Below, piece after piece: positions 6,435 to 9,924 of a DNA stretch of 9,924 nt. Source of the stretch: an uncultured bacterium (GTDB lineage: Bacteria > Cyanobacteriota > Vampirovibrionia > Gastranaerophilales > Gastranaerophilaceae). The translations under genes were made by a program, and so were the position numbers. Below the pieces are notes generated by a model. That model saw only the letters and a list, made by a program, of their open reading frames with translations. It ran no database searches and was not told where the DNA came from. The DNA lies in assembly GCA_902475545.1 (NCBI GenBank), contig CABRZP010000030.1:1-9924 (forward strand), in the 5' to 3' direction. Each line of letters begins with the position of its first letter. Positions within the stretch are counted from its first letter, which is position 1.

Positions 6435-8280
6435 CAAGTTCCTCAATTAAATTTTTATTTGCGTTTGCAAATTCGCTTCCTCTAGCTATTATAGCTTTTT
6501 TTAACAGTAACGGCAAATTAATTGTTTCCATCTGTTCAAAATTATCAGGTAATCTTAAACTCCAGTTTTTGTCACCTGAAGTTCCCGGTGTATTGTATGT
6601 TTGACTCATGTTAAAGAAATCAGTAAAGAAAATTTGAAGATTTTCAGCCTTTGAAGCAAATAGTTCTACTAACTTGGTTTCTTTTAAAAATTCTTTGTCG
6701 TTAGTCATTTTAACAATTAATGCATCTTTGTCTGTTTCTTCGGTGAATAAGTCTTCTACCAAATTTTTAACATGAAGGTAACCTGTGTGAGTATTAACCA
6801 TATTTTTAGCCCAAATATTAACAGGCTGATTATCATGAGTTCCAATCATTGCCCAGCATTTTTCTGTAATATTTTTACATCTGTATGGATCTTCCGGTTC
6901 TGTAGGAACTGTAAACTGAGTTAATCTCATGCCTAAAAGTTCATATTTTTTCATAACTGCGGCAACAGGATTAGTTAAGGTGCCTAAATCCTCGCAAACA
7001 ATTGCATCTTTAGTAAGACCTTCTTCTTCAGCTGCTGCAATAACAATTTTTTCAATTAATCTGCCATATAATTTAATTTGTTCATCAGATAAAGTTTTTA
7101 CACGTTTTTCCTTATCAGCAGTAAGTGTTTGATCTAAATCTTCAACTTTTGCAATTGCATATTTGCTGAGTTCCGGGTGTTCCGGAGAAGAATAAAGTCT
7201 GCCTGCACCTTGTTCCGGCATCGGTTTTTTGCCTGATTTGTAAACCCAAGGATCAATTAAGCCTACAATGTGGTCGATTCTAACCCCGCCAGGATTTTCA
7301 CGGAACATTTTTTTGTATAAATTTTTCATCAAGATTCCGGCTTCACCTAAAGAACCGTCAGAATTATACATTTTTTCAGGGTCAATTACAGGAAATCCCC
7401 AAGCTTGACCATCTTTAGAAAAATAATCAGGAGGACAGCCTAAACACCAACCTTCAAGGAATAATGACTGGTAAGCCCAACTGTCTCTGTCAGAAAATGC
7501 AACTTGTCGGTCTGCAATCATTTTGATACCCTTAGAATCTGCAAATTTTTTTGTTTCAGAGTTTTGTTTGTTTAAAACAAATTGTATAAACTTGTATTCA
7601 TCAATTTCTTTGGCATATTTTTTAGAAATTTCATCAATACGTTTTCCGTATTCTATTTTTTCTTCATAAGATTTAGGGTTGAATAAATTTTTATCTACAG
7701 AGTTTTTCCAATTTGGCCAATAGTCTGTGTTATGTTCGATTGTTAAGGCTTCATATAAACTATCTTTATCTAACCAAGAGTCATTTTCTCTTTTGTAGTT
7801 TTCAAATTCTTTGTTAAGTTCGGCGTTGTTTAATTTTATAAAGTTTTCGTAAGCTTCAGATAACGCAAGAGCTTGTTGTTTTGTAATATAAGAATAACTT
7901 GTTTTGTTTGTATCTTTGTTAGGATTATTTTCAACAATTTGGTTACAAGTTTCTTCAGATAAAATTTTGTACCATTTTGCAGTTGTTAATTCTTTCAGGT
8001 CAATGAATAACGGGTTGTTAGAAAATATAGTCCCGCAGTATGGTGAAGAGTCAGAACTTTTAGTTTTTCCGGCAGGTCCCATTTGAATAGCATCAAATAA
8101 TCCTGCAGCGTAGTTAATAAAGTTTTTTCCGCCGTTAGAATTTATGGTTCCAAAACCTGTATTTTCACCTTTCATAGCCGGAAAACTTCCATTGTGCATA
8201 ATGAATACAAAATTCTTTTTACCTAAAGCTTTAAGAGCTTTTTTAATCACAGCTAGTTTGTTATTTGTTTTGCAAACCAT
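6421..8280 (-). CDS. malQ: 4-alpha-glucanotransferase (amylomaltase, GH77)
   Basis: This cytosolic disproportionating enzyme transfers alpha-1,4-glucan segments between maltodextrins, acting in glycogen and maltodextrin turnover. GH77 landmarks run in order: SPYCGTIFSNNPLFIDL (79-95), GCPPDYFSKDGQAWGFPVI (281-299), GGVRIDHIVGL (331-341) with nucleophile Asp336, VCEDLGT (428-434) with acid/base Glu430, THDN (481-484) with transition-state Asp483, and NTPGTSGDKNWSLRLP (563-578). At 619 aa it is well above the roughly 500 aa of compact amylomaltases. The Asp336-Glu430 interval is 94 residues versus 47 in the Thermus aquaticus enzyme (Asp293, Glu340), so much of the extra length sits there. The usual GD-[LM]-P-[IV] stretch is replaced by ADRQV (256-260). 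AAGAAGGGG at 8294-8286 supports the start. It lies 47 nt after tRNA-Lys with no clear promoter of its own, and shares the glycogen theme with glgC. Confidence 0.95.
   Translation of the reverse strand: MVCKTNNKLAVIKKALKALGKKNFVFIMHNGSFPAMKGENTGFGTINSNGGKNFINYAAGLFDAIQMGPAGKTKSSDSSPYCGTIFSNNPLFIDLKELTTAKWYKILSEETCNQIVENNPNKDTNKTSYSYITKQQALALSEAYENFIKLNNAELNKEFENYKRENDSWLDKDSLYEALTIEHNTDYWPNWKNSVDKNLFNPKSYEEKIEYGKRIDEISKKYAKEIDEYKFIQFVLNKQNSETKKFADSKGIKMIADRQVAFSDRDSWAYQSLFLEGWCLGCPPDYFSKDGQAWGFPVIDPEKMYNSDGSLGEAGILMKNLYKKMFRENPGGVRIDHIVGLIDPWVYKSGKKPMPEQGAGRLYSSPEHPELSKYAIAKVEDLDQTLTADKEKRVKTLSDEQIKLYGRLIEKIVIAAAEEEGLTKDAIVCEDLGTLTNPVAAVMKKYELLGMRLTQFTVPTEPEDPYRCKNITEKCWAMIGTHDNQPVNIWAKNMVNTHTGYLHVKNLVEDLFTEETDKDALIVKMTNDKEFLKETKLVELFASKAENLQIFFTDFFNMSQTYNTPGTSGDKNWSLRLPDNFEQMETINLPLLLKKAIIARGSEFANANKNLIEELDEIQ
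6440..6444 (-). promoter_or_regulatory. Shine-Dalgarno site inside the malQ 3' end
   Basis: GAGGA on the minus strand lies 5 nt before the ATG at 6434 and within the last codons of malQ. It decides the TPR/NHL start and implies translational coupling to malQ. Confidence 0.6.
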
Positions 8281-8327
8281 ATCTACCCCTTCTTATTTAA
8301 ACTAAAACATATACTCTCTTAGAAAAA

Positions 8328-8400
<73 letters not shown>

Positions 8401-8413
8401 ATTCAATGACTTT

Positions 8414-8441
8414 AGTTTAGCACGTAAATCTTAGGTGTCAA
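8414..8441 (-). promoter_or_regulatory. Promoter of tRNA-Lys
   Basis: On the minus strand a perfect TTGACA (8441-8436) is followed 16 bp later by TAAACT (8419-8414). A TG dinucleotide just upstream makes it an extended -10. The predicted start, near 8407, is only a few nucleotides before the tRNA 5' end, as is usual for tRNA genes. It may also supply transcription to malQ. Confidence 0.75.
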
Positions 8442-8484
8442 TTGAATATTGGGAAGTTTTATTATTATTTGTAAACTTAAACAC

Positions 8485-8513
8485 TTGCAGAATTAATAAA
8501 ACAATGTTATACT
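8485..8513 (+). promoter_or_regulatory. Strong sigma-70-type promoter, divergent from tRNA-Lys
   Basis: TTGCAG (8485-8490), a 17-bp spacer and TATACT (8508-8513), with a TG extended -10 (8505-8506), predict a start near 8520. The first convincing + strand gene begins 300 nt later, so this promoter drives either a small RNA or a long leader of the surface-protein gene. Confidence 0.65.
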
Positions 8514-8653
8514 AGAGATATCAAATGGGATATATAGTATTAAGAGATGTAAAAAATTAACCCCAAGTCCTAAAGAAAAAACAAAAAGTGCCGAAACAAA
8601 AGATTGTAGAAGGCACAAAAATAAAAAACAAAATACACCAGAATACTTAAAAT

Positions 8654-8693
8654 GATATTTCGAACTTGAAATATCTTTGATTATTTAATTTTT
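8654..8693 (+). terminator. Perfect 8-bp hairpin, possible terminator or operator
   Basis: GATATTTC (8654-8661) and GAAATATC (8668-8675) pair perfectly around a 6-nt loop GAACTT. A T-rich but interrupted stretch follows, ending in five T at 8689-8693. The stem has few G-C pairs and the T tract is not immediate, so termination would be weak. If it works, the transcript from about 8520 would be a small RNA of roughly 155-175 nt. Confidence 0.35.
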
Positions 8694-8740
8694 AAGTGTC
8701 ATTAACTTCCGACTAATTTTAAATCTTCACATTTTAAGGT

Positions 8741-8774
8741 TTGAAAATCCTCAATATTCTTATGTTTATAAGAA
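8741..8774 (+). promoter_or_regulatory. Candidate proximal promoter and inverted repeat before the surface-protein gene
   Basis: TTGAAA (8741-8746) is followed after 18 bp by TTTATA (8765-8770); the spacing is slightly long and the -10 is imperfect. A 7-bp inverted repeat TTCTTAT-GTTT-ATAAGAA (8757-8774) covers the -10, a position suited to a repressor site. Both calls are tentative. Confidence 0.3.
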
Positions 8775-8807
8775 CGCACAAGTTTAAGTAAAATGATGCA
8801 TAGAATA

Positions 8808-8812
8808 AGAGG
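8808..8812 (+). promoter_or_regulatory. Shine-Dalgarno site that fixes the surface-protein start
   Basis: AGAGG lies 7 nt before ATG 8820. In-frame ATGs at 8793 and 8796 have no such site, and using them would put nine extra residues before the signal peptide. Confidence 0.65.
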
Positions 8813-8819
8813 TATAAAG

Positions 8820-9924
8820 ATGAGAAAGATTGAAAACAACAGAAGTTTAAAAATTTTGTCAGTAGCAGCACTGATAGGCACAGTAGTGCTTGGAACACCT
8901 GCAATGGCAGATGTAAATAATAGTCATCCTGAACTAGTTTCAGGAGCTCTAAACTTTGGTACATCAGACCATATTGAATGGAAAAAACTTGAAACCGCAC
9001 CGGCAGAAGGCACACCGAACACAATTTCAATAAAAGTTTCAGATACAGAAACTTTGTACTATAGCTATGACTATAAAAAACCTGAAAATTATGAAGAAAT
9101 ATCAACAAGAATCGACGATACCCTAACTACAGAAAACGCTCAATACAAAGTGTTTAAAGATATAACTACAACACCAAACGGTAGTGTAATCTATAATGCT
9201 CAAGATAAATCTTCTGTAAATATTATAGCTGATTTTATAAACAACTCTGCAACTTCAACTTCTTTTTGGGCCCATGGCGGAGCGATTTATAACTACAAAA
9301 ATTCGACTATTGGTAATATCACAGGCGATTTCATAAACAATTCTGCAAATTCAACTACTAGAGAAGTCATCGGCGGAGCGATTTATAACAATGGAACCAT
9401 AGGTAATATCACAGGAGACTTCATTAACAACTCTGCAACTGCAACGGGTTATTATGCTTTTGCCTATGGCGGAGCGATTTATAATGGCGACAATGCAACC
9501 ATAGGTAATATCACAGGCGATTTCATCAACAACTCAGCAACTTCTACTAAATCTAATGCCGAAGGCGGAGCGATTTATAATAGAGGCACCATTGGGAATA
9601 TCACAGGCGATTTCATAAACAACTCTGCAACTTCATCTTCAGCCTCTGGCGGAGCGATTTCTAACTATGGCACCATTGGAAATATCACAGGTGATTTCAT
9701 AAACAACTCTACGAGTGGTAAAAATGCCTCTGGCGGAGCGATTTATAACTATGCAAATTCAAATTCAACTGTAAAAATTGGTAATATCACAGGCGATTTC
9801 ATAAACAACTCTTCTTCAGCCCCTGGCGGAGCGATTTCTAACAATGGCACCATTGGTAATATCACAGGCGATTTCATAAACAACTCTGCAACTTCAACTT
9901 CATCTTCATCTTCATCTGATGCCT
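8820..9924 (+). CDS. Secreted Pmp-like repeat protein (GGAI/FINN repeats), 3' end outside window
   Basis: The reading is open to the window edge (368 codons seen, no stop). Residues 1-30 are a signal peptide (MRK start, hydrophobic SVAALIGTVVLGTPAMA, cut after AMA). Residues 31-130 are a non-repeat N-terminal region. From residue 133 the protein is a tandem array: eight units of (G)NITGDFINNS, the first degenerate (VNIIADFINNS), alternate with seven GGAI(Y/S)N motifs at residues 153, 185, 217, 249, 277, 305 and 336. Units are 28-32 residues long. Alternating GGA[ILV] and FxxN motifs define the polymorphic outer-membrane protein repeats of Chlamydia, which build a beta-helix passenger of type V autotransporters and act as adhesins. 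A C-terminal beta-barrel or other anchor would lie beyond the window and is not seen. Length variation occurs in the Ser/Thr/Asn-rich linkers. A role in surface adhesion is inferred. Confidence 0.85.
   Translation, partial: MRKIENNRSLKILSVAALIGTVVLGTPAMADVNNSHPELVSGALNFGTSDHIEWKKLETAPAEGTPNTISIKVSDTETLYYSYDYKKPENYEEISTRIDDTLTTENAQYKVFKDITTTPNGSVIYNAQDKSSVNIIADFINNSATSTSFWAHGGAIYNYKNSTIGNITGDFINNSANSTTREVIGGAIYNNGTIGNITGDFINNSATATGYYAFAYGGAIYNGDNATIGNITGDFINNSATSTKSNAEGGAIYNRGTIGNITGDFINNSATSSSASGGAISNYGTIGNITGDFINNSTSGKNASGGAIYNYANSNSTVKIGNITGDFINNSSSAPGGAISNNGTIGNITGDFINNSATSTSSSSSSDA
9216..9924 (+). repeat. In-frame tandem repeat array coding for the beta-helix
   Basis: The 13-base GGCGGAGCGATTT starts at 9276, 9372, 9468, 9564, 9648, 9732 and 9825 (intervals 96, 96, 96, 84, 84 and 93 nt), identical each time. 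A second conserved block, typically GGTAATATCACAGGCGATTT, starts at 9312, 9402, 9504, 9594, 9678, 9780 and 9855 with few silent changes; a diverged copy begins near 9216. All intervals are multiples of three, so gain or loss of units keeps the frame. The array continues past the window end. Confidence 0.9.

Larger units (their letters stand above)
8520..8819 (+). other. Gene-poor leader or small-RNA region
   Basis: About 300 nt between the promoter start and the surface-protein ATG hold no convincing gene. Two tiny readings exist (11 codons from ATG 8525 and 20 codons from GTG 8588), both without a credible ribosome site. Structures seen are a 5-bp stem GTGCC/GGCAC (8588-8592 with 8612-8616), a perfect 8-bp hairpin at 8654-8675 and a 7-bp hairpin at 8757-8774. 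The sequence is very A-rich at 8575-8650. I see no recognised riboswitch or known RNA family. Confidence 0.4.

Noticed and set aside
6435..6446. TTG start for the TPR/NHL protein
   Set aside because: No ribosome site; GAGGA is placed for ATG 6434, which gives a normal signal peptide.
8525..8650. Two tiny reading frames of 11 and 20 codons in the leader region
   Set aside because: No credible ribosome sites, ordinary for A-rich DNA, and the first would start about 5 nt from the predicted transcript start.
8734..9108. 124-aa minus-strand open reading frame rich in Leu, Phe and Ser
   Set aside because: It is antisense to the signal peptide and N-terminus of the surface protein, resembles no protein, and its hydrophobicity is the complement of an A-rich sense strand.
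9300..9900. N-x-S/T sequons in every unit (GNIT, INNS) as evidence of N-glycosylation
   Set aside because: They arise from the repeated beta-helix motif; bacterial systems of the Campylobacter kind need an acidic residue at -2, which is absent here.
9216..9924. CRISPR array
   Set aside because: The repeats are coding, in frame, variable in length, and the intervening sequence is low-complexity Ser/Thr/Asn linker, not unique spacers.

Overview
The window is AT-rich bacterial DNA with dense genes, strong AGGAGG-type ribosome sites, standard codon use and a tRNA gene without an encoded CCA end. The best guess for the host is a gut-type non-photosynthetic cyanobacterial relative (Gastranaerophilales, 'Melainabacteria'). 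This rests on base composition, the mix of genes (ADP-glucose glycogen metabolism, ECF sigma/anti-sigma pair, repeat-rich surface protein) and general resemblance of the hypothetical proteins. It is inference only, because no phylogenetic marker is present.

Left part, + strand (1-4344). A terminator ends an unseen upstream gene. It is followed by an acidic, EF-hand-containing HExxH zinc metallopeptidase-like protein (153-1634), then glgC (ADP-glucose pyrophosphorylase, 1741-2976) closed by a good hairpin/T-run terminator (3004-3034). Next are two overlapping genes for small three-hydrophobic-segment proteins (3116-3700 and 3697-4344) that look like distant tandem paralogues of unknown function.

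Middle part, - strand (4333-8400), transcribed right to left. A strong promoter drives tRNA-Lys(CUU). The tRNA is followed after 47 nt by malQ (4-alpha-glucanotransferase, an enlarged GH77 enzyme), which overlaps an exported TPR/NHL-repeat protein gene. After a 113-nt gap come an ECF sigma factor gene and a coupled zinc-finger, membrane-anchored anti-sigma gene. The anti-sigma gene runs tail to tail into the + strand membrane-protein pair with a 12-nt overlap. glgC and malQ give the region a glycogen/alpha-glucan theme (ADP-glucose supply on one strand, glucan rearrangement on the other). The sigma/anti-sigma pair is an envelope-signalling module that may include the exported TPR/NHL protein.

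Right part, + strand (8401-9924). A strong divergent promoter (8485-8513) opens a stretch of about 300 nt without a convincing gene but with hairpins: either a small RNA or a long leader. It is followed by the 5' part of a secreted protein (8820 to beyond the window edge) built from GGAI and FINN repeats like those of chlamydial polymorphic membrane proteins. Its repeats are nearly identical at the DNA level.
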